Below, piece after piece: positions 33,763-46,547 of a stretch of 64,000 nucleotides of DNA. The first letter of the stretch is position 1, and the number at the start of each line of letters is the position of its first letter. Below the pieces are notes generated by a model. That model worked only from the letters and a program-made list of their open reading frames with translations. It was not told the DNA's origin and did not search any database. This DNA is from Hypericum androsaemum (lineage: Eukaryota > Streptophyta > Magnoliopsida > Malpighiales > Hypericaceae), in the NCBI GenBank assembly GCA_963995505.1, contig OZ023186.1, positions 15,755,570 to 15,819,569 on the forward strand, written 5' to 3'. The position numbers and the translations under genes are program-made.

Positions 33763-35013
33763 TGGTCACAATGGATGCGGTAATCTTAACATCATTTTGT
33801 GCCAGACGAGAAGATAGAGGTCGTGCGTGTACAACAAAAATAATTCGATCATGATAGAATTGTTATATTTAGCCAAAATCTTGTGACAATTATCCGCACA
33901 ATTATACAGTCCAAAGAGTACGTTAGAACGATGATAGAATTTGCGAATTTTTATTAACGATGATCAATATATATTTTAATATATTGTCTATCAATTTGGT
34001 ATCTGGTATTGGTTATTCGCTTTAGTGCACGAGAGAATATTATCCAGTTTTCGTGTGAAGGACAATTTGATATTTGTTAGAATATCTATTTCCAACCTAA
34101 AATTTTGATTATGGTAATCTAAATATGTTGCGAAGCCTGTTAGAATTATTTGGCCGAAGTTTGAATAGTTTAGCGTACGGGAATTCGTTTAATCAGTAGA
34201 TCGAATTCGTTTTGATAGTATGTTAAAATTTTTGTATTTAATTTAAAATCTTAAGACAATAATTATATAAATTTTTCAGAAGCTCAATATTCTTGCAACC
34301 TCGATATTTGTTTATAAGAGTCAGTTTTGATAGATTGGTTGAAATAATTGAAACTCTTCACGCTTGGAGTTATAGTTGTGCCGTTACTAAGCAAACAATC
34401 TATCCCTAAAAAAAAGCAAACAATGACACAGACTTGGTCCAATCTAGTAGTATCGTTTTTCACAAATTTATCCCGGCCCATCGATTCATCCAAAAATTTT
34501 AACACAAAAAAACTCAATCCGATATCATACTAACATATGGTTAAACATTTCTTTGTACGTTAACTTGCTTGGAAAATTCTGATTGATCACTTATCCATCA
34601 GTTTCCTCGAATTTCGCACTTCATAGCTACATTGACCAACTCATAACTGTGTTCTTTTTTATTTTGTAGGTATTATGGGAAAAAGAACAAAATTAAATAT
34701 TAGATTATGTGAAACTAACTAGTAGTTGAAACCCATCATACTCCCATAAAATCCTCGTGGGATTCGTGCTCCAAACATTAGACCACAAAAAAGTTTACAC
34801 AATTTTAATGTACATATAGATTACAATATCCAATAATCTAAGACATTGAAAGATGTAGCTACTGCAAATATATTCAACAGAAAACACACTCACACAGTAT
34901 GTAGTATTTATTATCAATATAATACTAGACAGCAATTGAACCATAAACTTTCATCGATTCATATACGCTTTGTGTCCGAGATAAGTATTACTTCCATAAG
35001 TTCTTGTAGAAAA
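33763..35013. other. Intergenic; no gene seen
   Basis: 33763-33990 is the duplicated 3' flank of the peptide gene. The rest is AT-rich sequence with no recognised repeat. Confidence 0.5.
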
Positions 35014-35271
35014 TTAATTGCAGGGATCGCCTCCAATATTCCTGCAATACTGACTCCTGGACATTCCATGGTGCGGAAGCTGATTGTCATTGTTGTTGCC
35101 GCTGGTCTTGCTCCCACCACGCCCAGTTATTACAGTGTCGTCGTCGTCGGCGAGGTGCCTGTGCTCCTGCCGGACCATTCCCACCGTATTAAAAGCCTTC
35201 CTGCTTGTGATGGCCAAGCTAGAAGTACTCATGACCATCATTAAGACTAGGGAAATGGCCAAAACCCTCAT
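35014..35271 (-). CDS. Small secreted peptide precursor (85 aa), HH-x3-R family member 1
   Basis: The ATG at 35269-35271 is chosen because a TATA box lies 62-73 bp upstream and the longer reading frame would begin with a non-ATG codon upstream of that TATA box. Residues 1-20 (MRVLAISLVLMMVMSTSSLA) form a signal peptide. The mature part has EHRHLADDDD, a Gly/Asn-rich linker, and a C-terminal HHGMSRSQYCRNIGGDPCN with two Cys. This end lines up with HHYIPRQDFSNFGGGDGG of the gene at 61409: HH, R, an aromatic, N, GG and D coincide, and both share HRHLA plus acidic residues. The layout resembles plant precursors that release a short C-terminal signalling peptide. The family was not identified. Confidence 0.65.
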   Translation of the reverse strand: MRVLAISLVLMMVMSTSSLAITSRKAFNTVGMVRQEHRHLADDDDTVITGRGGSKTSGNNNDNQLPHHGMSRSQYCRNIGGDPCN

Positions 35272-35332
35272 ATTGCATGTGTTAATATGTATATGATTCT
35301 CTTTGATTGGTAATATAATTAAGGTGGCTGGG

Positions 35333-35342
35333 TATTTATATA
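35333..35342 (-). promoter_or_regulatory. TATA box of the 35-kb peptide gene
   Basis: The minus strand reads CTATATAAATACC at this position, about 65 bp before the ATG at 35271. It decides the start codon. Confidence 0.6.
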
Positions 35343-37149
35343 GGGAGGAAGAGGGGGATGTCAACGAACGAGCATTTACATTATTGTTATAGTTTAACCA
35401 AGATATCTCGAATTTGAGCTGACCAGTATTAAATTTTCGTAGAAAGAGCTTTGTTAATAGGTATTACTAAAAAATTGAGTTTTTATTTAGCACAAATTGT
35501 GACTAATTATGGGAAGCCCACCAAAGAATGCCGGGTTTAAGTGGGAGAAACCTATTTTGATCTTCAATTTTTTTTCTCTTAATGGCATACTTTTACTATT
35601 TTCAATACTGAATAAGTAGAGTGGAGAATCATAATATCAAACTCTCAATAAGCATAATTTATGTTAAGCAGTAAGATGGGAAATTAAACTTGTCATCTTC
35701 TTTTTTTTTGGCGTGTAACTTATCATCTTCTTGAGACACATATATGAGAACAACAAACGGATAAGTACACTTAATTACTTCTTTTTATTCAAACAAAAGG
35801 ACAAAGGACCCTTAACTTTTATCCATCAACTAATAGTCAAAACAGAATGTGGACATCAGAGATTATTAACACTAGACTTCTAGTTCTTTTTAAACTTGTC
35901 TTAGCACGATTTTCTAAGCAATGTGTGATTCGACATGTTCAAGTCTCATTTGTACCACTTTGAAGACAATTTTCATTTACAACGAGAATTTCACATGTTC
36001 CACGTGATCTTTTTCAAAAAAGTGGATCCGTTTGATGGGTTTTAAACCTCAGTGATCTAACTCAATTTCTGCAATACCACAGGATACTAAATTCAATTTT
36101 TCCCTTTTTTTAAAGTGTTTTATAGCACTACGAAATATTCTTAACGAGCTTTGCATTAATCTCACAAACACTCAAAATTAATTATTGTGATCCATATTTT
36201 AATTAGTTCAATGTTATTCTTTAATGGAATAAAGGGCAAGTCAGCCCTTCTACTTATTCATAAAGTACACTTAACACCCTTTACTCAAATTTAGGTCAAT
36301 TAACATCATATAATTGGTAAATTGGAGCAATTAATATCTTGCAATCAATTTGAGTAACATGTCATTATTTAACTAACATGCCATTTCAAATACCATTTTA
36401 TTTATTATTTCATCTATATTTAGAATTAATTATTTTTAAATAATAGAACATCTTTAAGAAATATTTCAAAATAAAAATCAAACCCAGAAATTCGACAATT
36501 TGAACAAAAAATAAAAATCCTAGAAACTCTAAAAAAAATAACAACAAAATTAATCAAAAGTATTTGCATTTTTAATTAAAAAACTAAGAAAAACTCTTAG
36601 TCCCAAGCCTAATACACTCGTTTGTGTAAGCCAATCTTCACTTTGGACTAAAATCCAATTCTCATAAAATATAACGTAATTACCCTACCATGCTTCACTC
36701 TATTAATTTAGTTTATGAAATCTAACCCTTATTTACTTTAGATACTCTTGTTTTAACCAAACAAAATTAAATAAACTAAGGGAGTACATATGACTTAAAA
36801 TTAGAGTTTTGTTGCACAGAATTACCTTACTTATACTTCACTATTAATTCAGTTTATGAAATCTACCTTACTTTTCTAGTTATCTATTTAAATGTAATGC
36901 AAAACGTAAACCATTATCAACCGTACATATTTCAACAGGCTGTTTATGTTGCTGACTAGTGATGCTAAACTAATCAATAAATTTTCAGTGGCTAGTGAAA
37001 GTCTTGTCGTTGCCACTCGTATGTTTACTCAAAGTGGAAAGCTTAAGTAGCCAAGAACTAATTATTCAAACTTAACTAAAATATCCCGTGTTCAAAATTT
37101 TGATAACAATGTTATATATTTGTTGGAAAAAATTTGTCACCTTAAAAAT
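35343..37149. other. Gene-free AT-rich intergenic stretch
   Basis: No ORF, element or RNA gene was recognised. Composition is strongly AT-rich, with A/T runs around 36100-36560. Confidence 0.5.
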
Positions 37150-37440
37150 ATATTATTTAATTCGAATCTCGATTATTCTTACTATAATAATGTAAACGTC
37201 CTATTTACCCAGTTTGGTGTCACACATGAAAATGACAAAATTATTCTTTCAACACTAAACCAAAAGGAGGTTCCTTTTAAGCTTTGTGAACATGACGGCC
37301 AGGAGAGGTACTCGAGAAAGACGTGGTAGCGGAGGAGGTCTGCGAGGGCGGGGGGAGGGTCAGTGCGTGAATTCTACGGAGGGAGCTAGGTAGCGGTTCG
37401 GAACGGCGAGGAGTGTGAGTGAGCACCGGTCGGCTAGGTC
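37150..37440 (+). repeat. Dispersed repeat, copy 1 (possible Helitron fragment)
   Basis: The part from CTTACTATAATAATG (about 37178) through ACATGACGGCCAGGAGAGG and GTGGTAGCGGAGGAGGTCTG to about 37430 matches 49790-50035 in the same order. The GC-rich half (37291-37440) reads as an open but low-complexity frame on both strands. TCTTACTATAATAA in the second copy resembles a Helitron 5' end, but no hairpin/CTRR end was found. Confidence 0.4.
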
Positions 37441-37697
37441 GGGAATGAGGTCGCCACCACCTTTTCCCCCATTTCTGATGACTGCCTCCACCTACCATGA
37501 TCTAGACCAGGATGATTCGACCGCCCATCGTCCGGTCATCTACAACCTACCCTAGGGATTTGGGTTTGGTGGTGGTGGCATAATAATGCAATTTTCTTCT
37601 TATTTAATCTTTATCAATTCCTGGGAGATGGAAAACGTGTGAGCTTTGGGGGCTTTATCTTCTTTTTTCCTATACTCTGCATTTTGGGGCGTGGAGG

Positions 37698-39136
37698 TAT
37701 TACACACTCATGATTTGTCATATATTTCGTGCGTGTTTAGTCATGTTTTAAGTTATGTTCATCACTTCATATCAAGTCTTATGATCATTTTAGTCCATTT
37801 GTGTTCGAGAGTGAATTTCTACCCATTGTCATATTTTGTAGGAAAATAAAGCTCAATGAAGGCCGTTGAAGAAGTGATGAAGAGAGATAGTATTGCAAGA
37901 GCCACAACTTCTTGCTCATGCATCAGACTATAATGAATGAGTTATTGTTGGAAAGCTTGAAGAGAGTTCTACATTTCGTCTTTTATAGTCGAGGCCAAAT
38001 TTGGAGCACAAGAGGGCCAAAAAGTGAAAATACAAAGATGCGATGAGGCTGACCGAGACCTAGTGAGCGCCAAATACTTGGCAGGCGCCAAATTCTTTTT
38101 AAGATGGGAACTCGATTTGTTTCAGTTATATTCGACTTTTGGCCTCCTGTTTCGGCCTTAGGACTTAAGTTATATTATTTTATATTACTACTTGGCCAGC
38201 AAGACTTCCAATTTAGCTTAACCTCCTCTAGGTTTTCCTAATTTCTAGTTAGACTTTTGGCTATATATAGGCCTTAGTTTCTTAGGTTTAGGGAGGACTT
38301 ACTACTGCAATATTGAGATAGCCTTCGGAACTTAATAAAGTCACGATTCCAGTTAGCTACGAGGAAAGGATTGGCAATGCTTGATCATCACGACTAAGCT
38401 TTCTCTATCTCAACCTTTATGTTGATTGCTATCATGTTCTTCATTAATCTATTGTGCTTTATTAACATGCTTGGCGAGTAGTTCTCTTGTGAGTACGATG
38501 CCCTAATTATGTGATTACTTATCTATGTTAGCTATGGTTTGATTATCTTTCGTAGTAGTTGCAATTGATGATCTTAATGCTTAATCTAACTTGATCACTT
38601 AGATTATGATGTCTAGTTGATAATAATAGACCGGAAGGTATTAGAACCAACAGAAGAGTCAATTGATATATCTTAAAGTATTAATGGGGAATCTTGATAC
38701 AAAGGGATAACTCGCTAGGAGTTAACATCATAATTGAGTTTAGTTTAGTTCTCGGTCTCATTAATGAGCGGAAGCATTGGTGAGTATTCGTGAACCACCT
38801 TAGCTTTGTTTTATCATCCTAATAAGCGGAAGCGTTAGGAAGATGCACTAGAATACTCTGGGTACTAGTTAGAACTTCATAAAAACTATTTTGTCGACAT
38901 AGATATGTAATCTATAAGGGTATCGTGCTCGTTTGTCTCAACTAAGTTTACTACTCTTTTATTTGCATTTTCGATTTTGTTTATTTACTTGCAACCTTTC
39001 ATAACCTTATAAACTTTTAATTTTTCTGCTTTACATAATTAATTATTTAGATTTCGTGTTCCAACCCTCAGTTCAAGAACCTTACTTCCCACTATATTAT
39101 TTATTTGTGCATTTAATTGTTCGCAATTTGCGTACA
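37698..39136 (+). repeat. 5' LTR of the Athila element
   Basis: Aligns with 47961-49478 along its length. It ends GCGTACA. The following TGAAATTGGCACTATCGACA (39137) should contain the primer-binding site; it is not the tRNA-Asp type seen in element E, and I could not assign the tRNA. Confidence 0.85.
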
Positions 39137-39298
39137 TGAAATTGGCACTATCGACACGAAACTGAGATTTTATGACATAGAATCAAAAGCAATTGATTTT
39201 GTGTAGCAAACTTGCTAATTTCGTGTACTTTTTTTTTCAGGATTCTCTAGTGCACGCCAAGAACCCGGAGTGAAGAACTAGACCTTGACACAAACACT

Positions 39299-40868
39299 GT
39301 GCTTGAGATTGACATCGGAGTACTCGAAAGGGTAATTAGGCGTGAGAAGAGAGACCAGGCCAAAGCAATTGCACACAATCAGGAAGATGGAGTGCTCCAA
39401 GCTGTAGGGGACGTTCCGAGAAGAAGAACACTGTTGGAATCATCTGTTCCTACATGGAATAGAAATCCTAATAGTTTACAACAACCACTTGAAGGGCCCA
39501 CTTCTTTCCAGATTCTAGGATCCATCGTCAGAATATTGCAAAACTCGGTCCAGTTTAGCGGCTTGCCAAGAGAAAACCCTCGAGACCATCTTTCTCGCTT
39601 TGAAGATATCTGCAACATCATGAAGTTTCAAAATGTCAATGATGATGTCTTGAAGCTGCGTCTCTTTCACTTTTTTTTTGAAAGATCGAGCTCGCATCTG
39701 GTTCAACAAGTTGAAAGGAGAGACAATTCAGAGTTGGAATGATCTAGCCCATGCTTTCCTACGAAAGTTCTTTTCTATGGCCAAGAAAGTCAAACTCCTA
39801 CAAGAAATCAACACATTTATCCAAGGAGATGGGGAGAGTATCTATGAAGCTTGGGAACGGTTCACAGATCTCCAAAGTGCCTTCTCTCAACATGGCATAA
39901 CTCAGGATAACCTCATGAAAATCTTTTACAATGGGTGAGATGGCCCGTCCCATGATCATATTGATACATCCTCGCAAGGGGTGTTTTTGAGAAAGACTGC
40001 TGATGAAGCTGCACGCTTAATGGAAGAGATGGCTGAAGTCAATGGTATGTGGCCAAAAGAACGTGCTAGGCAACCACGTAAGAAAGCAACCTGAGGAGTT
40101 CTTACAGTACATGCCAACATGAAACTTGAAGCTAAAGTGGAAGCACTTACCAAAAGACTTGAAGATTTGACCAAGGGTAAAGAAAAGGCTGCCGCATTGC
40201 AAACTATCTGTGAGCTCTGCAAAGAATCACATCATACTAATGACTGCCCAATGATGGAGGAACTTCAGGCAATTGCTGATAGACAACCACAATGACTAGG
40301 CTACTCTAGGCAACCGAATTCTCAACCAAACTTCTCTCGATTTGGTCAGTAGGCAAACAACATTGGTGCCCAGCAAGAACCTAGAAAACCATATTTAGGC
40401 GAGCAAGTCAAGAAAATGGGTGACAAGATCGATAAATTAGTGGGTGATCAAGTCATTGTCTTTTCCAAGATTGACCAATTGGTAGGGGTCATCCAGCAGT
40501 CCATCCAACAATAAAGTATAACTGTGCAGCGGATGGATCATTGTGAGGCACTTCAATAAGAAATTGAGACATACCTGAAGGGGCAGGCCACACAGCTCAT
40601 GAAAATGGAAATTGAACTTGGAAACTTGGCTGCAGCAAACACTCGAAGGCAAACAGGTTCCCTTCCTAGCAACACGAAGGTCAACCCTAGGGGAGATGCT
40701 AAAGCTATCACCTTAAGGAGTGGCAAGGAGATTGAAAGGGCCACCAAGACAGCCAAATCACCCAAGGAAAAGGAGATCGAAAAGGAGAAAGAACCTGTGC
40801 ATATTGAGGAAAAGGAGGAACCCTATGTTCCCCCATCACCTAAGGTTCTACCACTACCGTTCCCTCAA
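39299..40868 (+). pseudogene. Athila gag
   Basis: The frame around 39299-39742 gives TSFQILGSIVRILQNSVQFS then GLPRENPRDHLSRFEDICNI, and after a +1 shift near 39690 KDRARIWFNKLKGETIQSWN then AFLRKFFSMAKKVKLLQEI. This is the capsid domain (Retrotrans_gag) of the lineage. Later parts hold CELCKESHHTNDCP, a Cys/His knuckle (about 40214-40257), and a lysine/glutamate-rich tail. Stops occur near 39938, 40094, 40295, 40350, 40513 and 40870. The first codon at 39299 is GTG; an ATG start was not found upstream, so the true start is unclear. Confidence 0.85.
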
Positions 40869-40886
40869 TGACTCAAGAAGCAACCG

Positions 40887-41567
40887 GTGGTGGACGAAAG
40901 ATTCCTTGGCTTCATCGACAAGATGAAGGGCATTCAAATCAGCATTTCCTTCTTAGAGATGCTAGACCAAATGCCACATTATGCCAAATTCCTCAAGGAG
41001 CTCCTCACAAAGAAGAAGAAGTGGGATAAGGAGAAAACAGTCTCATTGACCGCTAATTGCAGCTCACTCATATCTAAAAACTTGCCAGCTAAGCTTAAGA
41101 ATCTAGGAAATTTTACTATACCTTGCTATATTGACGATGTTGAATTTGCTAAATGCCTTTGTGATCTTGGTGCCAGTATTAACCTCATGCCTTTAACTAT
41201 TTTCAGGCAACTCGATCTCGGAGATCTGAAGCCAACGGAGATGCGCCTTCAGCTAGCTGATCAAACTGTCACAAGGCCATATGGAATCGCGAAAGATGTG
41301 CTAGTCAAGTTTGAACAATTCTATGTTCCAGCAGATTTTGTGGTCTTGGATTTTGACCCCGACAAGAATTGCCTGCTCCTTCTAGGGAGGCCATTCCTTA
41401 ACACCAGCTGTGCTCTTATCGATGTCAATAGAGGAAAGTTGACTCTACGAGTTGGTGATGAAGCAACAGAGTACCAAATGGCCAAGGCAATGCAACACCA
41501 CCAAGAGGATGAAGCGTGCGTGAGCATCAAATTGATGCCGGATGAAACTTTTGGTGTTGAAGAATAA
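40887..41567 (+). pseudogene. Athila aspartyl protease
   Basis: An open stretch of 226 codons. The active-site motif is CDLGASINLMPLTIFRQLDL (about 41160-41219), the DLGA form usual for Athila/Tat instead of DTGA. The flap-side segment LLLGRPFLNTSCALIDVNRG follows. It would cleave the polyprotein. The upstream link to gag has a stop (40870) and the link to reverse transcriptase is frameshifted near a G-run at 41693. Confidence 0.85.
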
Positions 41568-41739
41568 TGGAGCTAGATCACTATGAAAGAAGAAGATGAG
41601 TAGTCTCTTGATCAAGCATGCCAAATTGAAGAGGTCGAAGAGGATGAAGAAGTAGACAAGGAGGAGGCCAAATTAGAATTAGAACTCTATAGGGGGGGCA
41701 CCCACACCGCCATCTACCATTAATGCTCCCACTTTAGAG

Positions 41740-43270
41740 TTGAAGGAATTGCCCCCTCACTTGCGATATGCCTTCTTGAAAGAAGGAGGATGGCTGCCCA
41801 TCATCATCTCCAACATGCTTACTCAAGAGCAAGAAGAGCAAGTCCTTTCCTTGGTGAACAAGAGAATCAAGGCCATGGGATGGCAAATTTTTGATATCCA
41901 AGGGATTAGCTCAGATATTGTGATGCATCGCATCAACATGGGGAAAGGAGCAAAGGCCAAGGCAGATCGTCAAAGAAGACTCAATCCCAATATGAAGGAG
42001 GTCGTGAAGAAGGAGGTAATCAAATTTCTCGATGCTGAAATTATCTATCCTATTTTAGATAGTGAATGGGTGAGCCCTGTTCAATGCGTACCCAAGAAGG
42101 GAGGTATGATAGTACAAACTAATGAAGAGAGGGAGCTCATCTCAACCAGAACAGTTATCGGGTGGTGTGTGTGCATCGACTACAGGAAGCTCAATGCCGC
42201 TACTCGGAAGGATCACTTCCCTCTTCCCTTCATTGATCAAATGTTAGAGCGCATTGCTGGACATGCTTACTATTGTTTCCTTGATGGCTACTCTGGGTAT
42301 AATCAGGTACTTATCTATCCCAGAGACTAAGAGAAGACTACTTTCACTTGTCCCTTTGGCACCTTTGCCTACAAGAGAATGCCTTTTGGTCTATGCAATG
42401 CCCCTGCCACCTGTCAACGACGTATGATGGCGATCTTTTGGGGGATGAATGAAGACATAATGGAGGTGTTCATGGATGATTTCTCTATCTTTGGAGATTC
42501 ATTCGAGGGGTGCATTCATAACTTGGATAGAGTGCTCAAGAGATGCGAAGAGAAAAGACTCGTGCTTAATTGGGAAAAGTGCCGCTTTATGGTAGAAGAA
42601 GGCATTATGTTGGGTCACAAGATCTCCAAGGCGGGAATTGAAGTTAATCATGCCAAGACCGAAGTGATAAAAAAGATGCAACTACCTACAACGGTCAAAA
42701 GCATCTGCACCTTCCTTGGACATGTCGGGTTTTATTGCCGCTTTATTAAGAATTTTTCTTCTATTGCGAAACCCTTGACTAACCTCTTGAATAAGGATGT
42801 TCCTTTTGAGTTTGATTATTCTTATTTAAGTACTTTCAGGACACTCTAAACGGCATTGGTCACTGCCCCAGTCATCACTTCACCATCTTGGGACCTCCCA
42901 TTCAAGCTCATGTGCGATGCCAGCAATGATGCATTGAGTTGTGTCTTAGGCCAAAGAAAAGATGGGCGCTTACATGTCATCTACTATGCCAGTCGCATCC
43001 TCGCTGGTGCTCAGCTTAACTACACTACTACTGAGAAAGAGATGCTCGCAATGGTGCATGTTTGCGACAAGTTTAGGCCTTACTTACTCGGCTCCAAAGT
43101 CATCGTCTATACCAACCACGCTGCTCTGAGGTATCTCTTTGCTAAACAAGATGCAAAACCCTGACTTATTCGTTAGATTTTACTATTGCAGGAGTTCGAT
43201 TTGGTTGTCAAAGATAAGAAGGGAACAGAGAATGTGGTGGTGGATCACCTTTCACGACTGGAAAAATAGT
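41740..43270 (+). pseudogene. Athila reverse transcriptase-RNase H
   Basis: One frame is interrupted by nonsense codons at 42328 (TAA), 42847 (TAA), 43162 (TGA) and 43174 (TAG). Visible are SEWVSPVQCVPKKGG, CIDYRKLNAATRKDHFPLPF, YCFLDGYSGYNQV (first catalytic Asp), PFGLCNAPATCQRRMMAIF, and the active site FMDDFSIFGDSF (about 42469). Then come FLGHVGFYCRFIKNFS and RNase H (CDASNDALSCVLGQRKDG; YASRILAGAQLNYTTTEKEM; YTNHAALRYLFAKQDAKP). The stops at 43162 and 43174 replace expected Arg and Trp codons (CGA-to-TGA, TGG-to-TAG). Confidence 0.9.
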
Positions 43271-43454
43271 GAGGGAATGGACAAAGAAGGGAGGATCCTC
43301 GAATACTTCCCAGATGAAGCCTTGTTCTTTGTGTAGTCAATGAGCCCTCCATGGTATGCAGACTTTGCCAACTACTTGGTGAGTGAAGTCACACTCGAAG
43401 ACTTGAGCTATCCGCAGTAGAAAAAGTTGCTCAATGATGTACGCTTTTATATTT

Positions 43455-44638
43455 GGGATGAGCCTTATCTCTTCTGACGATATGCTGATGGTTTACTAAG
43501 GCGATGTATCCCGGATGAAGAAATACCATTTGTCCTCCAGGAATGTCATGGATCAGCCTACGCTGGTCACTTTGGAGCAACAAGGACAGCTTCAAGAGTG
43601 CTGAAGTGTGGGTTCTATTGGCCTACCATTTTCAAGGATGCAAGAGAGTTCGTGAAATGCTATGATCACTGTCAAAGAATGGAAAACATCTCTCGCAGAG
43701 ACGAAATGCCTCAGTCAAGCATCTTGGAGGTCGAGCTATTTGACGTATGGGGAATCAACTTCATGGGTCCCTTCCTCCCATCTAAAGGCAATAAGTACAT
43801 TATAATTGGAGTCCACTACGTATCCAAGTGGGTGAAGGCATGGGCTACCCCAACTAACGATGCCAAGGTAGTCTTACGCTTCCTCAAGAAGCTCTTTGCC
43901 TATTTTGGTGTTCCCCGCGCTATTATCAGTGATGGTGGGTCGCACTTTTGCAACCGACCTTTCGCCACACTTCTCAAGCACTATGGAGTCACTCACAAGG
44001 TGGCTACGCCCTATCATCCTCAAACTAGTGGCCAAGTCAAAGTTTTTAATAGGGAGTTGAAGAGGATTATAGAGAAGCAGGTGAGTTCAGCCCAAAAAGA
44101 TTAGTCTTTAAAGCTAGATGATGCACTATGGGCTTACCGCACCGCATTCAAGACCTCTATTGGAATAACACCTTATCGACTAGTCTATGGCAAAGCGTGT
44201 CACCTCCCAGTGGAGCTCGAACATCGAGCATTTTGGGCGATCAAGGTGTTGAACTATGACTACAAGCTTGCTGGCGAATGTCGAGTCCTACAACTCCAAG
44301 AACTTGAGGAAATCTGCTCGAATGCCTTTGAAAGTTCGCAAATTTATAAGGAGAACACCAAGAAGAGGCACAATGCTCATATTGGCAATAAGGACTTTCC
44401 GGTTGGACAACAAATGCTGCTCTACAATTCTCTCTTGAAGTTGTTCCCCGGAAAGTTAAAGTCAAGATGGAGCGGACTGTTCAAAATCGTCAGTGTCGCC
44501 CCTCATGAAGCCATTGAACTCAAGAATTCGGAGGGAAAATTGTTCAAAGTCAATGGCCAGTGGTGCAAGCTATACCTTGGGAATGATGTGGAGCGCGCTC
44601 GAGCTGTTCACATGCTGCTCCCACCATCTGTACCTTAA
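43455..44638 (+). pseudogene. Athila integrase with Glu-to-Lys change in the catalytic triad
   Basis: The HHCC zinc region (HGSAYAGHFGATRT; CGFYWPTIFKDAREFVKCYD; HCQRM) is followed by the core. Asp in FDVWGINFMGPF and Asp in AIISDGGSHFCN are present. Exactly 35 residues after the second Asp, the expected Glu (GQVEV in relatives) is Lys: GQVKVFNREL, codon AAA at 44039-44041. A TAG at 44102-44104 replaces the Trp expected in KDWS. The C-terminal half ([39 protein letters not shown]) is readable to the TAA at 44636. The enzyme could not join DNA ends. Confidence 0.88.
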
Positions 44639-44639
44639 C

Positions 44640-45193
44640 TTCAAGGAGTATCAGTCAAGCTAACGACTTTAAATTAGCATGTTTCATATTTTAATTTCAT
44701 GGGATTTTATTTTCTCTAATTTTGCTTTAGTAACTAGTCTAATTTAATGTTTTATTTTTACAGGAAAAAAAATGAAAAGGGGTTCCATTTTGGCGGGTTA
44801 AAAAAAGGAGGCTTTTCTTTCCTTTCTTCTCCACTCGCTCCACCACATCCAAGATGAGAAAAGCCCGCCCTAAGAGCGGACCACCATAATCGACCACCAC
44901 CGCCCACCGCTCACCCTTGGGCCACGCACCCGAGGCCTCAATTTTGTCCGCCAAGCCTCCCCGACCAGCAACTTCGTCCAGGGAGCTCTCATTGGTTACT
45001 GGGGGTCCTACCCTAAATTTTTCTTCCAACTCCGATTGTTGTCCAATGAAGCTTCAACGCCGAGCGTCGCTTTGAGATAAAGTGATCCCCACAGAACGAC
45101 CTATGCCCCGAGCCTACCAGTGCTGACCACCACAGACCGCCGTTACTGACCATCGCTCGACGGAGCTCTGGCAAACTTTTCCCGTGTGCCATC
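44640..45193 (+). other. Post-pol spacer with acceptor-like tract
   Basis: CAAGCTAACGACTTTAAATT (about 44657) matches the spacer in element E (about 28250). A T-rich run ending TTTTACAGGAAAAAAAATG (about 44755-44772) resembles a 3' splice acceptor, as proposed for expression of the downstream Athila ORF from spliced RNA (inference). Confidence 0.5.
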
Positions 45194-46250
45194 ATGGCCG
45201 GTACATCTAGCTCAGGTCGTGGGGGCGGCATGAAGCCACTCGCTCACAAGAAGGCTCGCACCAATGCTCTGCCACCACTGCCGTCACCACCACGCAACAT
45301 TGCTCAAAACTACGGTGCCCCCTTCGCCATCTACCACGATTGGTAGGGGGAGAGGTATACCCGACTCTCTAAGCTTGAACACCTTAGTCATTTTACCATT
45401 GATTTGGATGACATGCTCATATTAGGGGTCGCTGAGGATCTACGCACTGCATTAGAACATTTAGGTTGGGAGCATTTTGCTACTAATGGGGTCTCTGCTA
45501 AAGACACTTTATCACTTGAATTTTACTGCACCTTCACCCTTGCTGGGAATCATTCCTCCTTTGCTGCACGATTATTTGATTGTCCGATTGAAATGAATGA
45601 GCCACTATTGCGACACATTATAGACATTCGTCGGGGTGAGGGCCCTTTAAATTTTATGCCTTTTGAGCTGGCTCATAAGGAATGGTTTGGTATCACTGGT
45701 TTTAGCAAATATGAGTCTGGCAAGGCCCTCAATTCCCTTATTAAGGACCATTGCATTGACATTCTGCATCATTTTAAGACACTCACATTTAGCGGTCAGT
45801 CTGAGAAAAGCAAGGTGTTTCGGTCCCAACTATATGCCATTCATTATCTGCATCACACGATACTATTTAACACATTTGCTTTAATTGTTGAGGTTTTTTA
45901 GCGCACTATCAATGCCCAGCCAGCCCGCTTGTACTTGGGACATATTATTTCACAGCTCGCAGAGCACTTTTTCCCTGATAAGTATGCAGGTTATGCGGGT
46001 CCCTCCAGCAACTCCATCCCCATCAACATCAGCCGCCTGAACCATAGCAATCGAGAAGTTCGAACGCGACGGCCAGGAGGTGGTGACTTACAAGGCGTGG
46101 GAAAACCAAAAAGCTGTCCAAGATCGTCTCAAGGCGACCACCCCCTCTAGGATCCCACCACTCCAGGTCGGGCTGACTGAGCTCCACCAGTATTTTGATG
46201 GCCTGTGACTTCAGCTACAATAGCTGGCCGCTACTTTTGAGGCCCATTGG
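45194..46250 (+). pseudogene. Athila ORF1/env-position protein
   Basis: ATG at 45194 opens MAGTSSSGRGGGMKPLAHKK. After a TAG at 45346 the frame gives ERYTRLSKLEHLSHFTIDLD, then EDLRTALEHLGWEHFATNGV, LEFYCTFTLAGNHSSFAARL and ELAHKEWFGITGFSKYESGK. This is the pattern of the Athila ORF-1 family (a plant retrotransposon protein found downstream of pol). Function is unknown and nothing here proves an envelope role. The C-terminal part is frameshifted after about 45900. Confidence 0.75.
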
Positions 46251-46516
46251 CAATGGCAGCACGAGTACAATGCTCGATTGGAGGGTGTATAACATATGAA
46301 TGGAAGCGGCTTAGTGAGCTTAGCTCGAGTGGATGCGTGCTAATTTTCCTTTTCCCCCACCGCCGCCTCATGATTGACAAGGCAGTACCAGTCTTCTTCC
46401 CCTCTCTCATTGTCTTTCCTGTCTGTTCTGTCCTTCTGTTCCTGTGATGTTCATGTTCGTGTCTTGTGATGTTTGTTGGTGTCTTGCCCCTATATTATGG
46501 ACAATGTGTTTAATAT

Positions 46517-46547
<31 letters not shown>

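Noticed and set aside
34846..35244. 132-codon plus-strand frame
   Set aside because: Antisense to the secreted-peptide gene at 35014-35271, which has a signal peptide and TATA box.
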